From Methylotenera_A sp044222005 (GTDB lineage: Bacteria > Pseudomonadota > Gammaproteobacteria > Burkholderiales > Methylophilaceae), in the NCBI GenBank assembly GCA_044222005.1, contig JBGANY010000003.1, positions 1 to 64,000 on the forward strand: a DNA stretch of 64,000 bases, read 5' to 3'. Numbering within the stretch: the stretch's first letter is position 1; each line of letters opens with the position of its first letter. Of the stretch, positions 51,173-59,801 are shown piece after piece. The notes under the pieces were generated by a model. That model was not told where the DNA came from, did not search any database, and saw only the letters and a program-made list of their open reading frames with translations. The translations under genes were made by a program, and so were the position numbers.

Positions 51173-53269
51173 CTAAATCTTCTCTAACCTGGCATATTCC
51201 ATTGCCAGTGTTTTCAAGCCTTCGTGGCCAAAGTTGATTTTAATCACCAGATTATCCGCATTGCCCTCATAGCTCACCACAACACCCTCGCCAAATTTGG
51301 CGTGACGCACGCTTTGCCCGATTTTGTACGGATAGGCATTGGTGGAGGAGGTCTGGACGCTTAGGCTGGCATAGGCTTTAGCCGTAGGCTTGGTGTTGAG
51401 GCGTTTTAACAACTCTTCCGGAATTTCATCCAGAAAACGTGAGGGGATGCCATAACGCACCTGCCCATGCAGCATGCGGCTTTGTGCATGGCTCAGGTAA
51501 AGCCGTTGTCTGGCGCGGGTGACAGCCACATACATCAGACGGCGTTCCTCTTCCAGCCCGCCATGCTCATAAGCGGCTTGTTCGTGCGGGAACAAGCCTT
51601 CTTCCAGACCGCTGATAAACACGGTTTTGAATTCCAGGCCTTTGGAGGCATGCACCGTCATGAGCTGCAGCGCTTCCCGGCCAACATCGGCCTGATGTTC
51701 ACCTGCCTCCAGGCTGGCGTGGGTTAAAAATTGCGTCATTAAGTCTTGCCCGGAGCTAAAGTCAGCATCGCCATCCACATTGTTGTGGTTGCCAAAATCC
51801 TGGTTGGTAAACGCTACTGCGGCGGTCACCAATTCTTCCAGGTTGGCGATACGGTCTTCACCTTCCTTCTCATTCTGATAGTGCGTTTTTAAGCCGGATA
51901 AAGTGGTTGCAAGTTCGGCGACTTCTGCCAGCGTGATACCATAGGCCCGGTCGATCATGTCACGTATCAGCGCGACAAAACCCTCAATGCCTTTGCCGCC
52001 AGCCTTGCCGTTACCTACTTTGTTAATCGCTGCCTGCCACAGGCTGCAGTCGTTCTGGCGAGCCCCTTCCTGCAGCTGCTCCAGGCTGCGCGCGCCGATG
52101 CCGCGCGCAGGGAAGTTGATGACTCTTAGTAAAGCGGTATCATCATTGGCATTGGCAATCAAGCGCATGTAAGCCAGTGCGTGTTTGATTTCTGCACGCT
52201 CAAAAAAGCGCAAACCACCGTACACGCGGTAAGGTAAATTGGCTGAAAACAAGGCGTGCTCTAAAATGCGCGACTGCGCATTGCTGCGGTAGAGCAGGGC
52301 AATGCTGCCCAGCGCAGCACCTTCTGCATGCAGCATTTTGATTTCATCGACGATGAACTGCGCTTCGTCGGTATCGTTATAAGCTTCGTACACCCGCACC
52401 GGCTCGCCTGCGCCAGCGGATGTCCATAGATTTTTCCCCAGGCGGTTTTTATTGTGCGAAATGATTGCGTTGGCGGCATCCAGAATATTGCTGTGCGAGC
52501 GGTAATTTTCTTCCAGCTTTACGATATTCCCCACGGCAAACATGCAGTTATCCACGCCAGCCAATAATTTCAGCCATAAATACTGCAGGCGGTTGGTATC
52601 CTGAAACTCGTCCACCAATATATACTTGAAGCGGTTCTGGTAGTGGCCGCGAATGTGCACATCGCGCTCCAGCAGCTCGTAGCAGCGCAGCAGTAGTTCG
52701 GCAAAATCAGCCACGCCTTCCCGGTTGCACTGCTTGTCATACTCTTCGTAAATCTCGCGTAACTTTTGCGAATGCGCATCATAGGCATCTACGGCATGCG
52801 CGCGCAAACCTTCCTCTTTGCAGCCGTTGATATAGCCTTGCACTTGCTTGGGCACAAATTTTTCATCATCCACATTCATGGCTTTCATCACGCGTTTGAT
52901 GGCGGATAATTGGTCAGCCGTATCCAGAATCTGGAATGTGGAAGGCAAGCCGGCCTCGCGATGATGTGCCCGCAATAACCGGTTGCAAAGCCCGTGGAAC
53001 GTGCCTACCCACATGCCGCGCGTATTGATTGGCAGCATGCTGGTCAGGCGTGTGAGCATTTCTTTGGCGGCTTTATTGGTAAACGTGACCGCCATCAGGC
53101 CCATGGGTGAAATCTGTCCGGTTTGAATCAGCCATGCGATGCGTGTGGTGAGCACGCGTGTTTTGCCGCTGCCTGCGCCTGCTAATATCAGTGCGGACTG
53201 GTGCGGCAAAGTGACAGCTTCGAGTTGTTTATCGTTGAGGCCGGCGAGGATTGAAGGTTGAGTTTCCAT
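51173..53269 (-). CDS. uvrD: UvrD-type DNA helicase II lacking motif III
   Basis: SF1 3'-5' helicase for mismatch and excision repair. 698 residues. Walker A GAGSGKT (31-37), VDEFQDTN (219-226), NYRSHSN (255-261) and the late motif TVHASKGLEF are present. However VG (246-247) runs straight into NIVKLEENYRS: the block with GDDDQSIYAFRGA (motif III), about 27 residues expected by comparison with UvrD proteins, is absent with the frame kept. The junction lies at about 52528/52529. Such a protein would be expected to lose coupled ATPase/helicase action. It could be a real deletion or an assembly error. Confidence 0.9.
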   Translation of the reverse strand: METQPSILAGLNDKQLEAVTLPHQSALILAGAGSGKTRVLTTRIAWLIQTGQISPMGLMAVTFTNKAAKEMLTRLTSMLPINTRGMWVGTFHGLCNRLLRAHHREAGLPSTFQILDTADQLSAIKRVMKAMNVDDEKFVPKQVQGYINGCKEEGLRAHAVDAYDAHSQKLREIYEEYDKQCNREGVADFAELLLRCYELLERDVHIRGHYQNRFKYILVDEFQDTNRLQYLWLKLLAGVDNCMFAVGNIVKLEENYRSHSNILDAANAIISHNKNRLGKNLWTSAGAGEPVRVYEAYNDTDEAQFIVDEIKMLHAEGAALGSIALLYRSNAQSRILEHALFSANLPYRVYGGLRFFERAEIKHALAYMRLIANANDDTALLRVINFPARGIGARSLEQLQEGARQNDCSLWQAAINKVGNGKAGGKGIEGFVALIRDMIDRAYGITLAEVAELATTLSGLKTHYQNEKEGEDRIANLEELVTAAVAFTNQDFGNHNNVDGDADFSSGQDLMTQFLTHASLEAGEHQADVGREALQLMTVHASKGLEFKTVFISGLEEGLFPHEQAAYEHGGLEEERRLMYVAVTRARQRLYLSHAQSRMLHGQVRYGIPSRFLDEIPEELLKRLNTKPTAKAYASLSVQTSSTNAYPYKIGQSVRHAKFGEGVVVSYEGNADNLVIKINFGHEGLKTLAMEYARLEKI

Positions 53270-53394
53270 GGCGATATTATCGCATGGCTGATGGATAAAG
53301 TTATGCCACTTGAAGTTGCAGAAAAAAGTGTGAAATAGCTGGAACTAAGGCAAACAGCATTAGTCTGAGTTTGCATGGTAGCAAAGTTCAGACT

Positions 53395-53491
53395 TTGTTA
53401 TCTTTCCGCTTCTTTCCTCCCTGAGCGGAAGCCTTAGACGATGAGGCATTTTTGCCCCGATTTAATCCCCTTAATCGGGGCTTTTTTTGAG
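53395..53491 (+). ncRNA. Candidate small RNA with anti-Shine-Dalgarno hairpin loop
   Basis: A plus-strand Rho-independent terminator (53454-53488) has no plus-strand gene before it. Upstream lies TTCCGCT/AGCGGAA (53404-53410 with 53424-53430), whose 13-base loop reads TCTTTCCTCCCTG and exposes CCUCCC, complementary to the ribosome-binding consensus. A short GCCT/AGGC hairpin (53431-53447) comes next. The architecture recalls the betaproteobacterial toxic small RNAs with anti-SD loops. The 5' end is unknown; TTGAAG/TATTAT at 53251-53280 is one possible promoter. Confidence 0.5.
53454..53488 (+). terminator. Plus-strand terminator with no upstream gene
   Basis: GCCCCGATT (53454-53462) pairs with AATCGGGGC (53473-53481), followed by seven T. 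On the minus strand the hairpin is followed by AAAAATG, so it acts only in the plus direction. Confidence 0.85.
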
Positions 53492-53564
53492 CGTTGTCAA
53501 TTTGTTACTGACTTGCATCGAAGTGTAAACCAAGTGTAATTTTTACTCAATCTATTTGAGGCAT

Positions 53565-53593
53565 AAAAAAGCCCCGCAATTGCGAGGCTTTTT
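53565..53593. terminator. Terminator of groESL (bidirectional form)
   Basis: AAAAAGCCCCGCA (53566-53578) pairs with TGCGAGGCTTTTT (53581-53593), one mismatch, with A and T runs on both sides. It lies about 115 bases beyond the groEL stop. Confidence 0.8.
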
Positions 53594-53620
53594 AGTTTTA
53601 GGCTATTCTGAGTTTAGCGC

Positions 53621-53709
53621 ATTTCAACAAGTGAAAGAGGCTAGAGCAAGGAAGCTAGGAACGCTCGACGAAGCTGACACCGCTATCGCCTCTTTAACGA
53701 TGTTGAAAT
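53621..53709. repeat. Large inverted repeat in the groEL 3' untranslated region
   Basis: ATTTCAACA (53621-53629) pairs with TGTTGAAAT (53701-53709), and AAAGAGGC (53634-53641) with GCCTCTTT (53688-53695), around a 46-base core containing GGAAGCTAGGAACGCTCG. The right arm reaches the first base of the groEL stop codon. It would fold into a long hairpin in the groESL mRNA. A related GGAGCTAGACGAGG motif occurs at 18400. Confidence 0.55.
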
Positions 53710-55349
53710 TACATCATGCCACCCATACCACCCATGCCGCCACCCATATCTGGCATCGCAGGTGCATCTTCTTTTGGCAACTCTGCTACCATGCAGTCGG
53801 TAGTGAGCATCAAACCAGCGACTGAAGCTGCATTTTGCAATGCAGAGCGAGTGACTTTAGTTGGGTCTAGCACGCCCATCTCTACCATGTCGCCATAGGT
53901 TTCATTGGCTGCATTGTAACCATAGTTGCCTTTGCCGGCGGCTACGTTATTCACCACAACTGATGGCTCAACGCCTGCGTTGGCAACGATTTGGCGCAAT
54001 GGCTCTTCAACGGCGCGTAATACAATTTTTACGCCTGCATCCTGGTCGTGGTTGTCGCCTTTTACTTTGGCAATGGCATCACGTGCACGAATCAGTGCTA
54101 CGCCACCACCTGCTACAATACCTTCTTCCACCGCTGCGCGGGTTGCATGCAGAGCATCTTCAACGCGGGCTTTTTTCTCCTTCATTTCGATCTCGGTAGT
54201 TGCGCCAACCTTGATGACAGCAACACCGCCAGCCAATTTGGCTACACGTTCTTGCAGTTTTTCTTTATCGTAGTCGCTAGTGGCTTCTTCGATTTGCGTC
54301 TTGATTTGTGCAATGCGTGATTTGATATTGGCTTCGTGGCCAGCACCGTCAATAATGATGGTATTCTCTTTGCCCACCTCAATGCGTTTTGCTGAACCTA
54401 AATCTTCCAGTTTCACGTTTTCCAGTTTCAGGCCAACTTCTTCGGCAATCACGGTACCACCTGTCAAAATGGCGATGTCTTCCAGCATGGCTTTACGACG
54501 GTCACCGAAGCCAGGCGCTTTAACCGCAACGGTTTTTAAGATGCCACGGATGTTATTTACTACCAGGGTTGCCAATGCTTCGCCATCTACTTCTTCGGCT
54601 ATGATCAACAATGGGCGACCGGCTTTGGCCACTTGTTCAAGTGTAGGCAGCAAATCACGGATGTTGGAGATTTTTTTGTCGTGCAACAACACAAATGGAT
54701 TGTCCATCAAGGCGATTTGACGCTCTGCGTTATTAATGAAGTAAGGTGACAGGTAGCCACGGTCAAATTGCATGCCTTCAACCACGTCCAGCTCATTGCT
54801 CAGACCTGAGCCGTCTTCAACGGTAATCACACCTTCTTTGCCGACTTTGTCCATTGCGTCAGAAATGATCTGGCCGATTGAGCTATCGGAGTTGGCCGAA
54901 ATTGAGCCCACTTGAGCGATTTCTTTGCTGGTGGTACATGGTTTTGATTGAGATTTCAAATCTGCAATCGCAGCTTCAACCGCTTTGTCGATGCCGCGCT
55001 TCAAATCCATCGGATTCATGCCGGCTGCAACAGATTTCATGCCTTCGCGGATGATTGCTTGCGCTAATACCGTTGCTGTTGTTGTGCCGTCACCAGCGAT
55101 GTCGGAAGTTTTTGATGCAACTTCTTTCACCATTTGCGCGCCCATGTTTTCGAACTTGTCTTTCAGCTCGATTTCTTTAGCCACTGAAACACCGTCTTTG
55201 GTGATGGTTGGCGCGCCATATGAGCGCTCTAATACCACATTGCGGCCTTTTGGACCCAAAGTGACTTTAACTGCATTGGCGAGAATATTCACGCCGTTGG
55301 TCATTTTTTGGCGGACTTCGTCGCCGAATCTTACGTCTTTTGCTGCCAT
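53709..55349 (-). CDS. groL: Chaperonin GroEL (60 kDa)
   Basis: A tetradecameric ATP-driven folding chamber in the cytosol. It has 546 residues starting MAAKDVRFGDEVRQKM, with ATP-site VTLGPKGRNVVL and GDGTTTATVLA (about 85-95). The C-terminal GGMGGMGGMM tail is intact. 34 bases downstream of groES in the same unit. Confidence 0.98.
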   Translation of the reverse strand: MAAKDVRFGDEVRQKMTNGVNILANAVKVTLGPKGRNVVLERSYGAPTITKDGVSVAKEIELKDKFENMGAQMVKEVASKTSDIAGDGTTTATVLAQAIIREGMKSVAAGMNPMDLKRGIDKAVEAAIADLKSQSKPCTTSKEIAQVGSISANSDSSIGQIISDAMDKVGKEGVITVEDGSGLSNELDVVEGMQFDRGYLSPYFINNAERQIALMDNPFVLLHDKKISNIRDLLPTLEQVAKAGRPLLIIAEEVDGEALATLVVNNIRGILKTVAVKAPGFGDRRKAMLEDIAILTGGTVIAEEVGLKLENVKLEDLGSAKRIEVGKENTIIIDGAGHEANIKSRIAQIKTQIEEATSDYDKEKLQERVAKLAGGVAVIKVGATTEIEMKEKKARVEDALHATRAAVEEGIVAGGGVALIRARDAIAKVKGDNHDQDAGVKIVLRAVEEPLRQIVANAGVEPSVVVNNVAAGKGNYGYNAANETYGDMVEMGVLDPTKVTRSALQNAASVAGLMLTTDCMVAELPKEDAPAMPDMGGGMGGMGGMM

Positions 55350-55383
55350 GTTAAATCTCCTGTGTTCTTAAACGTTTAATTGA

Positions 55384-55671
55384 TTATTCAACAATCGCCA
55401 TGATGTCTTCTTCACGCATCACAAGCAGTTCTTCGCCATCCACCTTCACGGTCTGGCCAGCGTATTTACCGAATAAGACTTTATCGCCAACTTTTACATC
55501 CAGCGCGATGATTTTGCCGCTATCGTCACGCTTGCCGTTGCCGACGGCTTGCACTACGCCTTGATCTGGTTTCTCGGTGGCAGAATCTGGAATGACGATA
55601 CCTGATGCGGTGGTGCGTTCTTCTTCGGAGCGTTTTACAATAACGCGATCGTGTAATGGACGAATTTTCAT
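55384..55671 (-). CDS. groS: Co-chaperonin GroES (10 kDa)
   Basis: A heptameric lid for GroEL. The 95 residues begin MKIRPLHDRVIVKRSEEERTTASGIVIP (in part); the mobile loop is near 16-32. AGGAGA precedes the ATG. It is the first gene of the heat-shock unit, governed by CIRCE and a sigma-32-type promoter upstream. Confidence 0.98.
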   Translation of the reverse strand: MKIRPLHDRVIVKRSEEERTTASGIVIPDSATEKPDQGVVQAVGNGKRDDSGKIIALDVKVGDKVLFGKYAGQTVKVDGEELLVMREEDIMAIVE

Positions 55672-55731
55672 TCAATTTCTCCTAATGGGTTACTATGTAA
55701 GTTTTATAAATTGCTTGGGCAACGCGACATT

Positions 55732-55758
55732 TTAGCACTCGCATGCCTTGATTGCTAA
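55732..55758. promoter_or_regulatory. CIRCE element (HrcA operator)
   Basis: TTAGCACTC (55732-55740), nine bases, GATTGCTAA (55750-55758): one mismatch to the consensus TTAGCACTC-N9-GAGTGCTAA. It lies 61 bases before groES and overlaps the expected transcription start, so HrcA binding would repress groESL. Confidence 0.92.
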
Positions 55759-55760
55759 AC

Positions 55761-55786
55761 TTGGGGCTAATTAAATTAATTTCAAG
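55761..55786 (-). promoter_or_regulatory. Sigma-32-type heat-shock promoter of groESL
   Basis: On the minus strand CTTGAAA (55786-55780), a 13-base spacer and CCCCAA (55766-55761), close to the RpoH consensus. Its start point would fall in the CIRCE element, giving dual RpoH/HrcA control. Confidence 0.8.
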
Positions 55787-55831
55787 GGTAAATTGATAAA
55801 AAATGGCATTAAAAATTGATAGGAAGCTATC

Positions 55832-56407
55832 TTGGCAGAGCAAAATCTATCGGCTGTAAATCAGCCAGAAGCTGCAATTCAACAGATCAACCTAGGCTAT
55901 AACGCCGAGCAGGACAGGTTGTTGTTGCGGGTGGGGCTGGCGGACAATTCTGAGCTGTTGGTGTGGCTGACATACCGTGTGGCCAAGCGGATTTGGCAAT
56001 TACTGAATAACGAAGCACATATCCCTACCGCAACGTCTATTCAAATAGAGGAAATGCCGGAACAGGCTGTAGCGCAGTTTAAGCACGAGATGCAGGTGGC
56101 CGAGACGCTACAGAAAATGGATTTTGCAACCGAATATCAGCCTAGAAAAGAAGTGGTTAACAATGGCGCCATGCTGGCGACCAGCGTTTTACTCGTCCGT
56201 CACGCACAGAAGCCGCTTATGCTTGAAATGCCATGCTTGGAGGGCATCACGGTACGCATGAATTTAACGCAGGAGCTTATTCTGGCGTTATGCAATATGT
56301 TGCAGCTGACCTGCAAGGAAGCCGCATGGGGAATGGGCGCAGCCGCTCAAACACAAGCACAGATGCCGCTAATGGCTGATGCGAATGTGAAAAAAGTGTT
56401 GCATTAG
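55832..56407 (+). CDS. Conserved-looking protein of unknown function
   Basis: 191 residues from a TTG start (55832) with AGGAAG upstream. No membrane segment or signal peptide. It begins with a strand-rich region (INLGYNAEQDRLLLRVGLADN), followed by WLTYRVAKRIWQLL (about 46-59) and, late, MNLTQELILALCNMLQLTCKEAAWG. I do not recognise a family. It is divergent from groESL, starting 46 bases from the sigma-32 element. Confidence 0.65.
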   Translation: MAEQNLSAVNQPEAAIQQINLGYNAEQDRLLLRVGLADNSELLVWLTYRVAKRIWQLLNNEAHIPTATSIQIEEMPEQAVAQFKHEMQVAETLQKMDFATEYQPRKEVVNNGAMLATSVLLVRHAQKPLMLEMPCLEGITVRMNLTQELILALCNMLQLTCKEAAWGMGAAAQTQAQMPLMADANVKKVLH

Positions 56408-56418
56408 CAGGTTGAAGA

Positions 56419-56826
56419 TCAGCCTAAAGAAATTTTTGTCTGCTGGATAATTTCTTCTGCAGTAGACGCATCGTAAAAAATCCCCGAACCCTTAGCAATC
56501 ACGCGCATGCGCGTGGTATTGGGACTGATGGGTTCCAGCTGGATTTCTATCTTACGTTCGCTTGATTTTGCGGTTACGAAGCGGATATTGCTTTTTTCTT
56601 GCATGCTATCGGAAATCAGTTTGATTTGCATGCGCTCTAGTGCCCGAATTGTAGCGATCCTGACTTTGGCGGGCGGTGAGGTGAAGGTGCGGTAGGTAAT
56701 TCCATTAATGGTGTGTGTAATTGCTGCAGAGCCGCCTACGCCGGCTGCGGTAGTTGCCGCCGCCACGCAGCCGGATAAAGTTGCCACGTTAGTCAATATA
56801 AGAAAAACCAACCAAAAATATCGCAT
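56419..56826 (-). CDS. DUF3568-type lipoprotein
   Basis: 135 residues. The signal peptide ends in the lipobox LSGC (Cys about 20), so it is lipid-anchored by Lgt. A Gly/Ala-rich stretch (VAAATTAAGVGGSAAI) is followed by a small alpha/beta domain (YRTFTSPPAKVRIATIRAL...). This fits DUF3568 lipoproteins. Role unknown. Convergent with the preceding gene. Confidence 0.8.
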   Translation of the reverse strand: MRYFWLVFLILTNVATLSGCVAAATTAAGVGGSAAITHTINGITYRTFTSPPAKVRIATIRALERMQIKLISDSMQEKSNIRFVTAKSSERKIEIQLEPISPNTTRMRVIAKGSGIFYDASTAEEIIQQTKISLG

Positions 56827-57011
56827 TTCAGCCCACCATATAATGATTTGTTATTTAGGGTAACTAGCTTATCTATTTTATTAAAAACTGTCAACACAAA
56901 TCAATATAATCAAAGTGTTACAAATTGTAGTTAATCAATTGTATTTGGAATAAAGCGGGGCTTAGTTGCGGTTGTGCCATTTGTAGTAAGGGTAAGGCAT
57001 AATAGCCATAT

Positions 57012-58316
57012 ATGACCAATCAAGCCTTTCTTGACCGTAGTTTGCAATCTGTGTGGCATCCTTGCACGCAGATGAAACAGCATGAGCAATTTCCGCTGAT
57101 CCCGATTAAAAAAGGTGATGGCGTCTGGTTGTACGATGCCGATGGCAAGCGCTATCTGGATGCGGTGAGTTCATGGTGGGTGAATCTGTTCGGGCATAAT
57201 AACCCGCGCATTAAGGATGCCATCAAGCAGCAGTTGGATACGCTGGAGCATGTGATGCTGGCCGGGTTCACGCATGAACCTGTGATTGAGTTATCTGAAA
57301 AACTTTCCAGGCTCACGGGTTTAGGGCATGCGTTTTATGCCAGCGATGGCGCAAGCGCGACTGAAATTGCGCTCAAGATGAGCTTTCATTACTGGCGCAA
57401 CAGCGGAAAAAACAGCAAAACCAAGTTTATCAGCCTGCAAAATAGTTACCATGGTGAGACATTGGGTGCGCTGGGTGTGACCGATGTGGCGATTTTTAAA
57501 GATACCTACGCGCCACTCTTGATGCAGTCAGTGCAAATGCCCAGCCCGGATTTCAGGTTGGCCGAGACAGGCGAAAGTACAGAAGCCTTTGCGTTGCGTT
57601 GTGCAGAAAAGCTCGAGCAGTATGTGAGTGAGCATCATCACGAAATAGCCGCTTTTATCGTTGAACCGCTGGTGCAGTGTGCCGCGGGCATGGGCATGTA
57701 CCATTCTGTATATTTGACTAAGGTGCGCGAGATCTGCACGAAGTACGCTGTGCATTTGATTGCGGATGAGATCGCGGTGGGTTTTGGCAGAACAGGAACG
57801 ATGTTTGCTTGCGAGCAGGGAGCCATCCAGCCTGATTTTATCTGTCTATCCAAAGGCATCACAGGCGGTTATTTGCCCTTATCTGCTGTATTCACTACAG
57901 ATACAGTTTACCAGGCGTTTTATGATGACAGCACGGCAAAAGGATTTTTGCACAGCCACAGCTATACCGGTAACCCCCTTGCATGCAGCGCTGCCTTAGC
58001 GACGTTGGCGATTTTTGAAACCGACCAGATCATACAAAAGAATCGTGAAAAATCAGCGTTGATACAATCCAAAATGCAAGTGCTCACTGACCTGCCAATC
58101 AGACATCTACGCCATCAAGGCATGATATTCGCCTTCGATGTCATGACGCAGAACGTGCTGTTTGCCAGGCAATGCTATCAAGCTGCAACAAAGCAGGGCT
58201 TGTTATTGCGGCCGATAGGCAGCACCGTATACTGGATGCCGCCATACACGATGACAGAAGCTGAAATTGATTTTATGGCGGAAGCCACTTTAGCAGCGGT
58301 AAAAAGTGCGCTATGA
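57012..58316 (+). CDS. bioA: Adenosylmethionine-8-amino-7-oxononanoate aminotransferase
   Basis: The PLP enzyme that makes 7,8-diaminopelargonate in biotin synthesis, with SAM as amino donor. The 434 residues are normal for BioA. SVWHPCTQMKQH (about 13-24) and DAVSSWWVNLFGH (about 50-62) are BioA-specific. PLP-lysine motif SKGITGGYLPLSAV. No other bio gene is nearby and I could not find a BirA operator. Its stop overlaps the dacB start (ATGA). Confidence 0.95.
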   Translation: MTNQAFLDRSLQSVWHPCTQMKQHEQFPLIPIKKGDGVWLYDADGKRYLDAVSSWWVNLFGHNNPRIKDAIKQQLDTLEHVMLAGFTHEPVIELSEKLSRLTGLGHAFYASDGASATEIALKMSFHYWRNSGKNSKTKFISLQNSYHGETLGALGVTDVAIFKDTYAPLLMQSVQMPSPDFRLAETGESTEAFALRCAEKLEQYVSEHHHEIAAFIVEPLVQCAAGMGMYHSVYLTKVREICTKYAVHLIADEIAVGFGRTGTMFACEQGAIQPDFICLSKGITGGYLPLSAVFTTDTVYQAFYDDSTAKGFLHSHSYTGNPLACSAALATLAIFETDQIIQKNREKSALIQSKMQVLTDLPIRHLRHQGMIFAFDVMTQNVLFARQCYQAATKQGLLLRPIGSTVYWMPPYTMTEAEIDFMAEATLAAVKSAL

Positions 58317-59716
58317 GAAAGTCCTTAATCTTTTCATATTTGCTGTTGGCTAGTTTGCATGTGCATGCAGAACTTCCGGCAACCGTGACTGAGGCGCTAA
58401 AGAAAGCAGGGATTCCACCGCAGAACGTGGCGATATATGTGCAGGCGGTTGAGAGCAACAGCCCGATTCTCAGCCACAATGCGGATAAGAGCATGAATCC
58501 GGCCTCGGTAATGAAACTGGTGACCACCAATGCGGCGCTGGATTTGCTGACGCCTGCTTATCGTTGGAAGACGGAGGTTTATCGCGAGGGAAGCGTAAAG
58601 AATGGCGTGCTGGATGGCAATCTCATCATTAAGGGCTATGGTGACCCAAGCTTCAAGGCTCAGGAATTCTGGCGTCTGCTGATGAGTCTGCAGCAAACCG
58701 GCATTAAGCGAATTAAAGGCGATTTAATTCTCGATAAAGGCTATTTTGTAAAAAATGTCGGCGACAGAAACACGTTTGATGATGAAATCTGGCGTGCTTA
58801 TAACGCCATGCCCAGTGCATTTTTGGTAGGCGGGCGCAATACCAGTTTTAAGTTTACGGCCAATGAAAATAGCGTAAACATCAACCAGGAATTTGAGCTG
58901 CCTGAAGTCCAGATCGTTAACAACATGAAACGCTCGCAGGAAGCATGCGGCGACTGGCGTAGCCAGTTCGGGTACACAGTGAAAGCGCTTGAGAACAGGG
59001 CGATAGTCACATTTCACGGCACGTTTTCGTCGGATTGTGGCGAGCGCTATTTGGAGCTGAGTGTGTTTAACGATGAAAAATATGCGTTTTACACATTTAG
59101 AAAACTGTGGCGCGAGCTTGGCGGTAAGTTTAACGGGGCGCTTAAGGTGCAAGATACGCCGGGCAACGCGGTTAAAGTGCTTGAGCAGTATTCTGATCCA
59201 TTGGGCTATGTGATTCGTGACATCAACAAATGGAGTAACAATCTGATGGCGCGCCAGTTGCTGTTGACCATTGGCGCAGAGAAAAACGGCATGCCGGCGA
59301 CTGAAGGCAAAGGCGTTGCTGCTGTTAACAGCTGGCTCATGACCAAAGGTTTTAACTTTAATGAACTGGTGGTTGAAAATGGCTCTGGCTTGTCGCGCAT
59401 CGAGCGCATCAGTGCAGAGCATTTAGGCCGTATGTTGGTAAGCGCTTATAATAGCCCGGTGATGCCGGAATTGATGGCATCATTGCCCATTCTGGCGCAG
59501 GATGGCACAGTCAAAAAGCGACTGAACGAAAGCCAGTCGAGTGGCCGCGCCCACCTGAAAACAGGTTCGATAGATGGCGTGAGCGCCATTGCCGGTTACG
59601 AGATTGATGCGAACAGTCATCGCCATGTATTAGTGATGCTGGTAAATCATGTGAATGCAGCTGCAAGTAAAAACGCCCAGGACGCGCTGATCGAATGGGT
59701 GCATCAGCAGCCATAG
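58313..59716 (+). CDS. dacB: D-alanyl-D-alanine carboxypeptidase/endopeptidase (PBP4 type)
   Basis: A periplasmic peptidoglycan hydrolase that trims and opens cross-links. It has 467 residues with a signal peptide (1-19, ending VHA). Active-site motifs are SVMK (S65-K68), SNN in KWSNNLMARQ (about 303-312) and KTG in HLKTGSIDG (about 415-423). Overlap with bioA suggests one mRNA although the functions differ. Confidence 0.95.
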   Translation: MRKSLIFSYLLLASLHVHAELPATVTEALKKAGIPPQNVAIYVQAVESNSPILSHNADKSMNPASVMKLVTTNAALDLLTPAYRWKTEVYREGSVKNGVLDGNLIIKGYGDPSFKAQEFWRLLMSLQQTGIKRIKGDLILDKGYFVKNVGDRNTFDDEIWRAYNAMPSAFLVGGRNTSFKFTANENSVNINQEFELPEVQIVNNMKRSQEACGDWRSQFGYTVKALENRAIVTFHGTFSSDCGERYLELSVFNDEKYAFYTFRKLWRELGGKFNGALKVQDTPGNAVKVLEQYSDPLGYVIRDINKWSNNLMARQLLLTIGAEKNGMPATEGKGVAAVNSWLMTKGFNFNELVVENGSGLSRIERISAEHLGRMLVSAYNSPVMPELMASLPILAQDGTVKKRLNESQSSGRAHLKTGSIDGVSAIAGYEIDANSHRHVLVMLVNHVNAAASKNAQDALIEWVHQQP

Positions 59717-59801
59717 ACTTATTGCAGTTGCGCGAACTTGCATGAGTTTGCGGTATCATAGCGTTTCATTTGTTTAAGCGATATTTATGTTTAAGGTGAA
59801 T

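Noticed and set aside
56827..57011. BirA operator before bioA
   Set aside because: TTGTAG...TTGTATTT is far from the TTGTAACC-N15-GGTTTACAA consensus.
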